Assembly (NCBI RefSeq): GCF_015351075.1
Contig: NZ_JADKRS010000001.1
Location: 1,426,001 to 1,490,000 of the forward strand
Reading direction: 5' to 3'
DNA from: Clavibacter sp. VKM Ac-2873
GTDB lineage: Bacteria; Actinomycetota; Actinomycetes; Actinomycetales; Microbacteriaceae
Length of the DNA stretch: 64,000 nucleotides
Shown: piece after piece, positions 52,204-62,507 of the stretch
How the letters are laid out: the number at the start of each line of letters is the position of its first letter
Numbering within the stretch: position 1 is the stretch's first letter
Made by a program: the position numbers and the translations under genes
Notes under the pieces: model-generated
The model's database searches: none
Seen by the model: the letters and a program-made list of their open reading frames with translations, nothing else
Told to the model about the DNA's origin: nothing

Positions 52204-53454
52204 TCACTTGAACGCCTTGGTGCACGTGACCGTGCCGGCGTCGGTGCCCGTGATCGCCTCGGGCAGGACCGTGGGCCCGGAGGTCGCCGGAGCCGACCCC
52301 GCAGCGGACGCGCTCGGGGACGGGGTCGGGCTGGATGCGGCAGGCTGCTCGTCGACCGCCCCGAGGCCCGTGTTGCCCGCCTTGACCTGGAACGGCGTGT
52401 CGGCCTTGAGGAGCTCCATGAGCTGGTCGCCGTCCGTCTTGAGCGGCTGGACCTTGCCCGCGTAGACGCCGGTGCCTGCGGTCGTGCCCGGGTACTGCAC
52501 GAAGTGCACCTGGTCGAGCGGGATGTCCTTGAGCGCCAGCGCCATGGAGGCCATGGTCTGGTAGTCGAGCGACGTGGAGCGCTGCATGTTGTCCACCGCA
52601 GCCTTTGCGATGCCGTAGACGCGCGTGGGATCCGAGAGCGTGCTCGACTGCTTCATGGTGCGCACGAGCGACGAGAGGAAGGACTGCTGGTTGCTGATGC
52701 GGGCCAGATCGCTGCCGTCGCCGAGCACGTGGCGCGTGCGGAGGAACTGGAGCGCCTCCTTGCCCTGCAGGACGTTCTCCCCCGCCGGGAGGTCGAGGTC
52801 GGTGCGCTTGTCCTTGAGCGGGCTCGTGAGGCAGACGGGGACGCCGCCGACGGCGTTGGACATCCCGATGACGCCGTTGAACTCGATGAGCGCCGCGTAG
52901 GGGATGTCGAGGCCGGTGAACTGCGCGACGGTCTTCGCGACGCACGGCAGGCCGCCGTCGGAGAGCGCCGTGTTGAGCGGCGCGGCCGACTGGGCGGGCG
53001 CGGTGCCGGATCCGTCGCTGCGCGCGCAGGAGGGGATGGGCACGACCATGTCGCGCGGCAGGCTGACGACCGTCGCCTGGGTGTGGTCGGCGGAGACGTG
53101 CAGCACCATGTTCACGTCGTTGAGGGCGCCGTCGGTCTTGCCGTAGCCGTCGCCCTGGCCCTGCCGGGTGTCGGATCCCGCGACGAGCACGTTGAAGCCG
53201 CCGTCGAGCGCGCCCACGCCGACCGTGGTCTGCTCGGTGCCGTCGCTGATGTCGACGGTGTTCGCCTGGACGGACCTGTTCAGGTCCCAGGCCGCGATGG
53301 TGACGACGGAGAGCCCGCTGACGAGCAGGACCGCGACGCCCATGGCGATGCCCTTGACGATCGTGCGCGCCGCGCTCGGTCGGCCGAGCCGGCCGTGACG
53401 GGCGATGACGGGTGTCGTGGCGGTTCGCCGGGGGCGCAGGGGCGCGTCGCTCAT
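52204..53454 (-). CDS. LytR-CpsA-Psr family cell-wall glycopolymer ligase
   Basis: Membrane-anchored LCP enzyme that attaches wall polymers to peptidoglycan, 416 residues. One N-terminal membrane segment (IAMGVAVLLVSGLSVVTIAAWDL), then the LCP domain with VAGSDTRQGQGDGYGKTDGALNDVNMVLH, SLPRDMVVPIP and FLRTRHVLGDGSDLARISNQQ. The C-terminus is a Ser/Pro/Ala linker with a terminal Cys-containing tail. ATG 53454 has GGAGAGG upstream; the frame upstream overlaps a tRNA gene and is not used. Confidence 0.92.
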   Translation of the reverse strand: MSDAPLRPRRTATTPVIARHGRLGRPSAARTIVKGIAMGVAVLLVSGLSVVTIAAWDLNRSVQANTVDISDGTEQTTVGVGALDGGFNVLVAGSDTRQGQGDGYGKTDGALNDVNMVLHVSADHTQATVVSLPRDMVVPIPSCARSDGSGTAPAQSAAPLNTALSDGGLPCVAKTVAQFTGLDIPYAALIEFNGVIGMSNAVGGVPVCLTSPLKDKRTDLDLPAGENVLQGKEALQFLRTRHVLGDGSDLARISNQQSFLSSLVRTMKQSSTLSDPTRVYGIAKAAVDNMQRSTSLDYQTMASMALALKDIPLDQVHFVQYPGTTAGTGVYAGKVQPLKTDGDQLMELLKADTPFQVKAGNTGLGAVDEQPAASSPTPSPSASAAGSAPATSGPTVLPEAITGTDAGTVTCTKAFK

Positions 53455-53470
53455 GCGGATCCTCTCCGGG

Positions 53471-53555
53471 CGGAGGGCGTGGGATTCGAACCCACGAGAC
53501 ATCTCTGCCCACCAGTTTTCAAGACTGGCTCCATCGGCCGCTCGGACAGCCCTCC
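53471..53555 (-). tRNA. tRNA-Ser (anticodon TGA)
   Basis: An 85-base class II tRNA: acceptor GGAGGGC pairs with GCCCTCC, the anticodon loop CTTGAAA gives TGA, and the T arm is TGGGTTCGAATCCCA. CCA is not encoded. It lies 16 bases before the LCP gene and about 2.3 kb from the serS start. Confidence 0.96.
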
Positions 53556-53694
53556 CGATGCGCGCCCTCCCGCGGGGCGGGCGAGGCGATCGTCAAGGAT
53601 CCTACCGGTGGCCGGTCGGCCCGCGGTGGTGCGGCCGGGTGACCGCGCGGGATGGGCCACTCTCGCACGCCGAGGATCCGAGGCGGCTGAACTC

Positions 53695-53708
53695 TCCCCA
53701 GCTGGGGA
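53695..53708. other. perfect 14-bp palindrome
   Basis: TCCCCAGCTGGGGA reads the same on both strands. It lies in the gap between the tRNA-Ser and the stop of the HAD gene (53727). It may be a protein-binding site or part of a terminator; with no loop it is not a standard hairpin. Confidence 0.35.
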
Positions 53709-53726
53709 ATCGGCCGCCGCCGGGCG

Positions 53727-54548
53727 TCAGAGCCGGGCGAGGACCGTGGCGGCGCCGTTCTCCGTGATGGGACCGGTGACCTCGGTGGCGACGGCGATGA
53801 CCTCGGCGGGCGCCTGGCCCATCGCGATCCCGCGGCCGTGCGCGCCGGCCCACTCCAGCATCTCGATGTCGTTGCGCCCGTCGCCCATGGCGATCACGTG
53901 CGTGCGGGCGATCCCGTGCAGCTCGCGCACGCGCTCCATGGCCGTGGCCTTGTTGACGCCGTCGGGCGCGATGTCGAGCCACGCGGTCCAGCCGATGGAG
54001 TAGCTCACCCGGTGCAGGCCCATGCGCTCGACGACGTCCTGGAAGTCCTCCAGGTCGTGGCCGGGCGAGATGACGACCACGCGCGTCGCGGGCACGTGCA
54101 GCAGCTCCTCGAACTCGACCTGTCGGCCGTTGGCCTCGAGGGCACCGTCCGGGAAGTCGCCGCCGGAGTAGAGGTAGACGCCCTCCTCGTCCTCGACGGC
54201 GTAGCGGCCGCTCGCGAGGTGCGGGCGGATCCGCTGCAGAACGTCGGCGGGGTCGAAGGTCTCGACGAAGCGGCGGCTGTAGCCCGTGGGGGCGTCGGCG
54301 TCGCGCTCGAGCACGATCGCGCCGTTCGAGCACACCATGTAGCGGGGGTGGATGCCCAGGCGGTCGACGATCGGCAGGGTGTCGGCGACGGATCGGCCGG
54401 TGGACGGCATGACAGCGTGGCCGACCTCCTCCATCCGCCGCACCTCGCGGATGACGGACTCGTCGAGCGAGCCGTCCTCGCCGAGGAGGGTCCCGTCGAT
54501 GTCGAGGGCGATCAGGAGGCGGTCAGCGTCGGCCACCCGCGGGGTCAT
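53727..54548 (-). CDS. Cof-type HAD hydrolase
   Basis: Sugar- or cofactor-phosphatase-like protein of 273 residues in the HAD-IIB group. Motif I is [15 protein letters not shown] near 10-24, the cap domain lies in the middle, and the motif III/IV region is NKATAMERV...[18 protein letters not shown]. It overlaps serS by four bases, so it is coupled to it, a pairing common in actinobacteria. The substrate is unknown. Confidence 0.9.
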   Translation of the reverse strand: MTPRVADADRLLIALDIDGTLLGEDGSLDESVIREVRRMEEVGHAVMPSTGRSVADTLPIVDRLGIHPRYMVCSNGAIVLERDADAPTGYSRRFVETFDPADVLQRIRPHLASGRYAVEDEEGVYLYSGGDFPDGALEANGRQVEFEELLHVPATRVVVISPGHDLEDFQDVVERMGLHRVSYSIGWTAWLDIAPDGVNKATAMERVRELHGIARTHVIAMGDGRNDIEMLEWAGAHGRGIAMGQAPAEVIAVATEVTGPITENGAATVLARL

Positions 54549-55825
54549 CGGGCCGCCTTCGCCGGGGCGGGCTCGAGCACCTCGAGGCCGCCGAGGTACG
54601 GGCGGAGCGCCTCGGGCACGCGCACGGATCCGTCGGCCTGCTGGTGGGTCTCGAGGATCGCGACGATCCAGCGCGTGGTCGCCAGCGTGCCGTTGAGCGT
54701 CGCGACGGGCGAGGTGCGGCCGTCCTCGCCGCGGAAGCGCGTGCCGAGGCGACGCGCCTGGAAGGTGGTGCAGTTCGAGGTGGAGGTGAGCTCACGGTAG
54801 GCGCCCTGGGTGGGGATCCACGCCTCGACGTCGTACTTGCGGGCGGCGCTGGATCCCAGGTCGCCCGCCGCCGTGTCGATGACGCGGTAGGAGAGGCCGA
54901 GGTCCTGCATCATGCGCTCCTGCATGGCGAGGAGGCGCTCGTGCTCCGCCTCGGCGTCGGCGGGATCGACGTAGGAGAACATCTCGAGCTTCTGGAACTG
55001 GTGCACGCGGATGATGCCGCGGGTGTCCTTGCCGTATGAGCCCGCCTCCTTTCGGTAGCAGGTCGACCAGCCGGCGTAGCGGATGGGGCCTGCGGCCAGG
55101 TCGAGGATCTCGTCGGCGTGGTACCCGGCGAGCGCCACCTCGCTCGTGCCCGTGAGGTAGAGGTCGTCGTCGTCGAGGTGGTAGACCTCGTCCGCGTGGG
55201 CGCCCAGGTAGCCGGTGCCGGCCATGATCTCGGGCTTCACGAGCGTGGGCGTGATGAGCGGCACGAGGCCGGCCTCGAGCGCTCGGGCGAGGCCGAAGTT
55301 CATCAGCGCGATCTCGAGACGCGCGCCGATCCCCTTCAGGAAGTGGAAGCGGGCGCCGGACACCTTGGCGCCGCGGCCCATGTCGATGGCGTCGAGGATC
55401 TCGCCGATCTCCAGGTGGTCGCGGGGCTCGAAGTCGAACGCCGGCTCCTCGCCGACCTCGCGGACGAGCGCCCAGTCGTCCTCGCCGCCGGCGGGGACGC
55501 CGTCGATGACGATGTTCGGGATCCGCCGCATGGCCTCGTCCAGCGCGGCCTCGGCCGCCTGCGCGCGCTCCTGCGCGGCGGTGACGCGGGCCTTCAGCTC
55601 CTGCACCTCGGCGATGAGGCGCGGCTTGTCGGCCTTGTCGGCCTTCGCGACGAGCTTGCCGTGCGCGTTCTGCTCGGCGCGCAGGCCCTCGAACTCGGTG
55701 ACCGCCCGGCGGCGCTCGGAGTCGGCGGCGACCGCCTGGTCGACCACCTCCACGGAGGCTCCGCGCCGCTCCTGCGAGGCGATGACGAGGTCGGGATGGT
55801 CGCGGAGGGTCTGCGGATCGATCAC
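54545..55825 (-). CDS. serS: serine-tRNA ligase
   Basis: Class II synthetase of 426 residues charging the tRNA-Ser species, two of which are encoded nearby. The N-terminal long coiled-coil arm covers about 30-110, motif 2 is [28 protein letters not shown], and the serine pocket includes TGTSEVAL and [16 protein letters not shown]. The GTG start has TAGAGT six bases upstream. First gene of a two-gene unit with the HAD gene. Confidence 0.96.
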   Translation of the reverse strand: MIDPQTLRDHPDLVIASQERRGASVEVVDQAVAADSERRRAVTEFEGLRAEQNAHGKLVAKADKADKPRLIAEVQELKARVTAAQERAQAAEAALDEAMRRIPNIVIDGVPAGGEDDWALVREVGEEPAFDFEPRDHLEIGEILDAIDMGRGAKVSGARFHFLKGIGARLEIALMNFGLARALEAGLVPLITPTLVKPEIMAGTGYLGAHADEVYHLDDDDLYLTGTSEVALAGYHADEILDLAAGPIRYAGWSTCYRKEAGSYGKDTRGIIRVHQFQKLEMFSYVDPADAEAEHERLLAMQERMMQDLGLSYRVIDTAAGDLGSSAARKYDVEAWIPTQGAYRELTSTSNCTTFQARRLGTRFRGEDGRTSPVATLNGTLATTRWIVAILETHQQADGSVRVPEALRPYLGGLEVLEPAPAKAAR

Positions 55826-55886
55826 CCCGTCACTCTAACGAAGCGGGTCGCGCGCGTCCGGGCGCGCGGCCCGCGTCGACGACGCG

Positions 55887-56843
55887 TCAGGCGCCGGCGC
55901 CCGGCTCGGCCGACACGATGCCGCGCAGCCAGTCGCGCGCCTCCAGGAAGACGTCGTCCTCGTAGCGGGCGCGGTAGGTGCTGGGCGTGCCGTCGGCGCG
56001 CGGGTAGGAGCCGAGGAAGGTGACGCGCGGGCTGAAGCGGCGGATCCCGAGCAGGGCGTCGGCCACGCGCTCGTCGTGCACGTGCCCCTCCGCGTCGATG
56101 ACGAAGCGGTAGCGCCCGAGCTCGTCGCCGATGGGCCGCGACTGGATGAGCGCGAGGTTCACCCCGCGGGTCGCGAACTGCTCGAGGAGGTCGAGCAGGG
56201 ATCCGGCGCGGTCGTCCGGGAGCTCGACGATGAGGCTCGTCTTGTCGGCGCCCGTGCGGGCGGGGAGGGTGGTGGCGCGCCCGACGAGCACGAAGCGCGT
56301 GACGGCGTTCGGGTTGTCGCCGATGCCGCGGGCGACCGCCTCGAGCGGCTGGCTCTCCGTGATCTGCGGGGGCGCGATGGCGGCGTCCGCGATCCCGTCG
56401 TCCAGCAGCGAGAGGGCGGCGGCCACGTTCGAGGACGCGGGCACGTGGCCGTGCGTCGGCAGCTCGCGCTCCAGGAAGCGGCGGCACTGGCCGTAGGCGA
56501 CCGGGTGCGCGGCGACCGTGCGCACGTCGGCGAGCGCCGTGCCCGGCCGCACCACGAGGTCGAAGGCCACCGGCACGAGGTGCTCGCTGAGGATCCGCAG
56601 GCCCGGGATGTTCGCGAGCGCGTCCTGCGTGGCCGTCACGCCGCCCTCGACGGAGTTCTCGATGGCGATCATGGCGGCGACCGACGTGCCGGAGACGACG
56701 TCGGCGAGCGCCTCGGACGCGTTGTTGACCGCGCGCCAGGTGCGGCCACGGGCCGCATCCACCTGCTTCAGCGCGGCCTCGGTGAAGGTGCCCGACGGCC
56801 CGAGGTAGCTGTACGTCTCATCGGGTCGCGGGGTCTCGGCCAT
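55887..56843 (-). CDS. pheA: prephenate dehydratase
   Basis: Makes phenylpyruvate from prephenate for phenylalanine synthesis. The 318-residue product begins with YSYLGPSGTFTEAAL, has IAIENSVEGGV and the catalytic TRF (NAVTRFVLV) near 180, and ends with an ACT regulatory domain containing LALIQSRP and GRYRFVIDAEGH. No chorismate mutase domain is fused. TAGGGT lies six bases before the ATG. It is divergent from pgm. Confidence 0.95.
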   Translation of the reverse strand: MAETPRPDETYSYLGPSGTFTEAALKQVDAARGRTWRAVNNASEALADVVSGTSVAAMIAIENSVEGGVTATQDALANIPGLRILSEHLVPVAFDLVVRPGTALADVRTVAAHPVAYGQCRRFLERELPTHGHVPASSNVAAALSLLDDGIADAAIAPPQITESQPLEAVARGIGDNPNAVTRFVLVGRATTLPARTGADKTSLIVELPDDRAGSLLDLLEQFATRGVNLALIQSRPIGDELGRYRFVIDAEGHVHDERVADALLGIRRFSPRVTFLGSYPRADGTPSTYRARYEDDVFLEARDWLRGIVSAEPGAGA

Positions 56844-56892
56844 GCCTGCACCCTAGATGGGAATCGTCCGGGCCCGGTGCCAGGATGGATCC

Positions 56893-58533
<1,641 letters not shown>

Positions 58534-58597
58534 CCGGGGGTCGCGGAGGCGACGCCGCCCTGGGCGGGTTCGCATCCGAGGTGCTTACGCTGGGGGC

Positions 58598-59095
58598 ATG
58601 CGCCATTCCGGGGATGTGGACGCGTTCGTCTGGGACGAGCCGTCGATGCACCCCGCCGACGGTCCCGCGGGCGCCGCGCCGGTCGTCGACCGGCAGGTGC
58701 GCCTCCCCGACGGCCTCGCCCGGCGCCGGATCGTGTCGCTCACCGCGCTGCTCGCCGTCGTCATCGCCGGCATGGTCGTCACGCACTCCGACGGCCGCGG
58801 CCTGTGGCCGGACGTGCTCTACGCCGCGGCCATCCACCTCGCGCTCATCGCGCTGATGCCGCGCGTCGACCCGGTGGTGCACGGGGCGGCCGTGCTCGTG
58901 TGGTGCACGGGGGTCGAGCTGCTGCAGATCACCGGCTGGCCCGCCATCTGGGCCCTGCACGTGCCGCTGTGCCGCCTGCTGATCGGCACCGGGTTCGATC
59001 CCGTCGACCTCGCGGCCTACGCGGTCGGCGTGCTGCTCGTGCTCCTCGCCGACCGGCTCCTCCGGGGCGGCCGGGGCGCCGGCGACGTGCGCTAG
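58598..59095 (+). CDS. DUF2809-like membrane protein
   Basis: The 165-residue product has a 45-residue soluble N-terminus and about four membrane helices (from IVSLTALLAVVIAGMVVTHSDGRGLWPDVLYAAAIHLALIALMP onward), with the DUF2809-type patterns GLWPDVLYA and GTGFDPVDLAAYAVG. Function unknown. TACGCT lies six bases before the ATG. Its TAG stop shares CTAG (59092-59095) with the convergent amidase gene. Confidence 0.8.
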   Translation: MRHSGDVDAFVWDEPSMHPADGPAGAAPVVDRQVRLPDGLARRRIVSLTALLAVVIAGMVVTHSDGRGLWPDVLYAAAIHLALIALMPRVDPVVHGAAVLVWCTGVELLQITGWPAIWALHVPLCRLLIGTGFDPVDLAAYAVGVLLVLLADRLLRGGRGAGDVR

Positions 59096-59988
59096 GCCAC
59101 GCTCCAGAAGTGGACCTCGGCGCCCGGGTGCTCCGTCGTGATGGTCGCGTCGAGGTCGCGGTAGTCGTTGTCGAGGTTGTGGCCGACCATCTTCACGACG
59201 TTGCCGCCGTCCTTCGGCTCGATGGCCGAGACGATCTGCGTGTGGTCGGGAGAGGAGTTGCGGTTCCAGTCGAAGATGACGATGTCGCCGACCTTCAGCT
59301 GGTCGCGGTCGGCGAGCTCGAGGCGCTTCACGCCGAGCGTCGACGCGTTGGCGGCGAGCCACTTGTCGAACGTGGGCACGTGGATCCACGCGTAGGTCCA
59401 GTCGGAGCCGCCGCCGCGGTTGTGCCACGCGTCCGTCATCTGCCACCCGCGCTGGATGAGGGACTGGCTCACGAAGTTGACGCAGTCGCCGCCGGACGAG
59501 TTGAAGTTCCCGTACTCCTGGAGGTTGTAGGCGTCCCAGTGCGCGAGCGCGTACTGCAGCTGCTTGTCGACCGGGGTCTGGGCGGCGTACGCGGCGGTCG
59601 CGGCGGTGAGCGGGGCGTCGCCGGCCATGACCTGGATGTCGGCGGAGCGGTCCTCGTAGTCGGTCGAGCGGGGCGCCACGACCGTGACGGACCCATCGCC
59701 CGCGACCTTCAGGTCGGTGCCCGCGGTGCCCGCGAACATGACGGCGGTGGCGCCGGCGAGGCCGGCGCCCGTGAGCGTGACGGTCTCGCCGCCCGACACC
59801 GAGAGGGTCGCGGGCTCCACGGAGGAGACGGCGGGCGAGGATGCGGATGCCGCGGGCTGTCCGTCGGCTCCCGCGCCGAGGGTCGCGCGGGGCGCGGGCT
59901 CCTGGCGGGTGCATGCGGCGAGCGCGGCGGTCACGGGGAGCGCGAGCGCGGCGGCGAGGATGCTGCGGCGGCGGATGTCGGCGATCAC
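59092..59988 (-). CDS. IPT/TIG plus amidase-domain lipoprotein
   Basis: Surface lipoprotein of 298 residues. The signal ends in lipobox LAAC (TAALAACTRQ). An IPT/TIG Ig-like domain covers about 50-140 (VEPATLSVSGGETVTLTGAGLAGATAVMFAGTAG). The C-terminal domain has the cysteine peptidase-like site GGDCVNFVSQSLIQRG, histidine in SPDHTQIV and the late VGHNLDNDY, as in the amidase_6 family. Possible target is a wall peptide or imported peptide. GTG 59988 follows GAAGG. Confidence 0.85.
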   Translation of the reverse strand: MIADIRRRSILAAALALPVTAALAACTRQEPAPRATLGAGADGQPAASASSPAVSSVEPATLSVSGGETVTLTGAGLAGATAVMFAGTAGTDLKVAGDGSVTVVAPRSTDYEDRSADIQVMAGDAPLTAATAAYAAQTPVDKQLQYALAHWDAYNLQEYGNFNSSGGDCVNFVSQSLIQRGWQMTDAWHNRGGGSDWTYAWIHVPTFDKWLAANASTLGVKRLELADRDQLKVGDIVIFDWNRNSSPDHTQIVSAIEPKDGGNVVKMVGHNLDNDYRDLDATITTEHPGAEVHFWSVA

Positions 59989-60092
59989 GTGCTGCCTTCG
60001 GGTCGGGGGCGCGCCCGGGATGCCGGACCCCACCAGGGTAACCCCGGGCCCTGCGGATCGACTCCGCGCGACACCGCGCCTAGTGTGGCGGG

Positions 60093-60377
60093 ATGAGCGT
60101 CGACGTGACCCACGACCCCGACGGCTCGCGCTACACGCTGTGGCTCGACGGCGAGCGCGCGGGCTTCGCGGACTACCTGATCCAGGGCGATCGCATCGTC
60201 TTCACCCACACGGAGGTCGACCCCGCGAAGCGGCGCGGCGGCCTCGGCGGCGAGCTGGTGCGGGCGGCGCTCGACGACGTGCGCGGCGGATCCCGCACGG
60301 TCGTGGCCGCGTGCCCGTTCGTCGCGGAGTGGATCGACGAGCACCCCGACTACCGGGAGCTGCTCGAGCGGGGCTGA
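60093..60377 (+). CDS. GNAT-type acetyltransferase-like protein (NATD1 group), 94 aa
   Basis: Minimal acetyltransferase fold with the NATD1 pattern RYTLWLDGERAGFADYLIQGDRIVFTHTEVDPAKRRGGLGGELVRAALDDVR and CPFVAEWIDEHPDYRELL. The CoA loop is RRGGLGG. The substrate is unknown. TAGTGT lies exactly six bases before the ATG, supporting this start. Confidence 0.9.
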   Translation: MSVDVTHDPDGSRYTLWLDGERAGFADYLIQGDRIVFTHTEVDPAKRRGGLGGELVRAALDDVRGGSRTVVAACPFVAEWIDEHPDYRELLERG

Positions 60378-60386
60378 GCGGGTTCG

Positions 60387-60416
60387 CTCGCGAGGCGCAC
60401 GCATGCGCCTCGCGAG
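60387..60416 (+). terminator. terminator after the GNAT gene
   Basis: CTCGCGAGGCGCA (60387-60399) pairs perfectly with TGCGCCTCGCGAG (60404-60416) over a 4-base loop. Confidence 0.8.
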
Positions 60417-60576
60417 TCCGCTCCCCCCGACGGGTCTCCCCGTCGCCCGCGGTCGCGAGCGGAGCCTCCGGGGAGGTTCGATCGGACCGCAGCCGCCGCT
60501 CGGCCCCGCGGGGCCGGAAGGACGACGAGGTGACTCTAGGCGCGCGGATCCGGGTGGGAGCTGGGCCCGTCGCCGG

Positions 60577-60643
60577 GCGGACAGGTCCGACATGGAGCGG
60601 ACAACCGGGCTTCGCCAGGCGGACAGTCCCCCGTTCAGGGGAC
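60577..60643. repeat. GCGGACA direct repeats and CCCCC-type palindrome
   Basis: Three copies of GCGGACA start at 60577, 60597 and 60619, spaced 20 and 22 bases apart, so on one DNA face. They are followed by the 18-base palindrome GTCCCCCGTTCAGGGGAC (60626-60643), which contains the lplA stop codon. They lie between convergent genes. Three spaced copies suggest a binding site, or chance. Confidence 0.35.
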
Positions 60644-61684
60644 GCGGGTGAGCCACTCCGGGGTCGAGAACTTGTCCTGCACCAGCTGGCGCGTCTTCGC
60701 CCATTCCTCCGGCGTCACGCGTCCCGGCTTCCCGCCGTAGAGGCCCGTGAACGTGTCCTTCATCCGGTCGATGATGTCGGCACGGCTCATGCCCGTCTGG
60801 CTGCGGAGCGGATCGACGCGCTTGGCGGCGCTCGTGATGCCCTTGTCGCTGATCTTCTCGCGGCCGATGCGGAGCACCTGCACCATCTTCTCGCCGTCCA
60901 TGTCGTAGCTCATGGTGACGTGGTGCAGCACGGCTCCCGCACCCAGGCGCTTCTGCGCCGCCCCGCCGATCTTGCCGGTGGGGCTCGTGATGTCGTTGAG
61001 CGGCTGGTACGACGCGTCGATGCCGAGCGAGCGGAGCGCGGTGATGACCCACTCGTCGAGGTAGGCGTAGGAGTCCGCGAACGTCATGCCCTGCACGAGG
61101 TCGACGGGGGCGTAGATCGAGTACGTGATGACGGCGCCCGCCTCCATGTACATGGCGCCGCCGCCGGAGACGCGGCGCACGACGTCGAAGCCGTGGGCAG
61201 CGGCCTGCTCGGCGTCGACCTCGTTGCGCAGCGACTGGAAGCTGCCGATGACGACGGCCGGCTGCTCCCACTCCCAGATGCGGAGGGTGGGGTTCCGGCG
61301 ACCGGCGCCGACCTCCTCGGCGAGCACCTGATCCAGGGCCATCTGCTCGACCGGGCGGTAGGCGCGGTCGTGGATGACCTCCCACTCGTAGTCGCCCCAG
61401 TTCGTGGCGCGGGCGAGCGAGCGGCGGATCGCGACGGCGACGGCCTCGGGCGAGAACCCGAGGAGCGTGGCCTCCGGGGGGAGCGCGCGGCGGATGGCGG
61501 CGGTGATCGCGGCGGCGTCGCTGTCCTCCGGGAGCCCGTTGACGGCGCCGTCGATGGCCTCGAGCGCGTCGTCCGGCTCGAGGAAGAAGTCACCCGCGAG
61601 GCGGAAGTCGGAGATGCGGCCGTCGGTCACGTCCAGGTCGACCACGACGAGCTTGCCGCCGGGGACCTTGTACTCACCATGCAT
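60635..61684 (-). CDS. lipoate-protein ligase with N-terminal accessory domain
   Basis: Attaches lipoate to carrier proteins of 2-oxoacid dehydrogenases and glycine cleavage. The 349-residue product has the catalytic domain at about 97-345 (RRVSGGGAMYMEAGAVITYSI, DITSPTGKIGGAAQKRLGAGAVLHH). The accessory domain, normally C-terminal in LplA, lies N-terminal here at 1-90 (MHGEYKVPGGKLVVVDLDV), an LplB-LplA fusion order. TAGGCT lies six bases before the ATG. Confidence 0.9.
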   Translation of the reverse strand: MHGEYKVPGGKLVVVDLDVTDGRISDFRLAGDFFLEPDDALEAIDGAVNGLPEDSDAAAITAAIRRALPPEATLLGFSPEAVAVAIRRSLARATNWGDYEWEVIHDRAYRPVEQMALDQVLAEEVGAGRRNPTLRIWEWEQPAVVIGSFQSLRNEVDAEQAAAHGFDVVRRVSGGGAMYMEAGAVITYSIYAPVDLVQGMTFADSYAYLDEWVITALRSLGIDASYQPLNDITSPTGKIGGAAQKRLGAGAVLHHVTMSYDMDGEKMVQVLRIGREKISDKGITSAAKRVDPLRSQTGMSRADIIDRMKDTFTGLYGGKPGRVTPEEWAKTRQLVQDKFSTPEWLTRVP

Positions 61685-61762
61685 CTGGCCAGCCTAGGCC
61701 GCGGCGCCGGCCGCGAGCGGTACCCGCATCGTCGCGGCGCCGCGGATGTGGGACGGTGGGTC

Positions 61763-62443
61763 GTGCGCATCACCTGGGCTGTCGTCCGCCTCCTCACCGC
61801 CCTGGCCGCGCTGGTCGCCGTCACGAGCCAGTACGTCGTGAGCTCCTCGTACTGGCGGAGCATCGGGGTGGAGGGCATCTGGGGCAAGACGGTCGACTTC
61901 CTCATGTACTTCACGATCGAGTCGAACCTGCTGGCGGCGGTGGTCATGGGCGCGGGGGCCGTGCGGCTGCTGCGTCGGGCGCCCGCCCCCGGCCGCGGCG
62001 GGACGACGCTCCGGCTGGCGGCCACCACGTACATGGTCACGACGGGGATCGTCTACAACGTCCTGCTGCGCGGCCTGCCGACGGCCCCCGGCGGCAACCT
62101 CCCGTGGGCGAACGAGGTGCTGCACGTGGCCGTGCCGCTGCTCGTGCTGCTCGACTGGCTGCTCGCGCCCGACCGTCGGGCGCTCGGGTACGGCGCGGTC
62201 GGCCGGGTCGTGGTCTTCCCCCTGATCTGGGTCGCGGTGACGCTCGCCCGCGGGCCGTTCACGGGCAACGAGATCACGGGAGCGGCGACCTACTACCCGT
62301 ACCCCTTCCTGGATCCCGCGACGGGCGGCGGCGGGTACGGGACGGTGGCGATCTGGGTCGCCGTCATCGCCGCGCTGATCTGCGGGCTGACGCTGCTGCT
62401 GACGTGGGCCGGGCGCCGGGCGTCCCGCGATCGGGCGGTCTGA
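61763..62443 (+). CDS. Pr6Pr-family membrane protein
   Basis: Six-helix membrane protein of 226 residues with the family traits FTIESNLLAAVVMG, TGIVYNVLLRG and NEVLHVAVPLLVLLDWLL, ending in a YPYPFLDP loop and a last helix. Function unknown. GTG 61763 is preceded by GGTGGG; GTG 61748 is an alternative. It is divergent from lplA. Confidence 0.8.
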   Translation: MRITWAVVRLLTALAALVAVTSQYVVSSSYWRSIGVEGIWGKTVDFLMYFTIESNLLAAVVMGAGAVRLLRRAPAPGRGGTTLRLAATTYMVTTGIVYNVLLRGLPTAPGGNLPWANEVLHVAVPLLVLLDWLLAPDRRALGYGAVGRVVVFPLIWVAVTLARGPFTGNEITGAATYYPYPFLDPATGGGGYGTVAIWVAVIAALICGLTLLLTWAGRRASRDRAV

Positions 62444-62469
62444 CCGCCTCCTCCACCACCCGATGGCGT

Positions 62470-62485
62470 TCGAACATGCGTTCGA
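62470..62485 (+). promoter_or_regulatory. LexA (SOS) box before alkB
   Basis: TCGAACATGCGTTCGA is a perfect 16-bp palindrome matching the Gram-positive LexA consensus CGAACNNNNGTTCG. It ends 22 bases before the alkB ATG. A partial second half-site, GTTCGAAC, follows. The -10-like TATGCT (62496-62501) is just downstream, so LexA would block transcription. Confidence 0.88.
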
Positions 62486-62507
62486 ACATCCGGGCTATGC
62501 TCGCGCC

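Noticed and set aside
53455-53502. N-terminal extension of the LCP protein
   Set aside because: It overlaps the tRNA-Ser(TGA) gene; ATG 53454 has a good ribosome-binding site.
59684-62443. 919-codon plus-strand open frame running through several genes
   Set aside because: Only its last 227 codons match a membrane protein family; the upstream part is antisense to the amidase and lipoate ligase genes.
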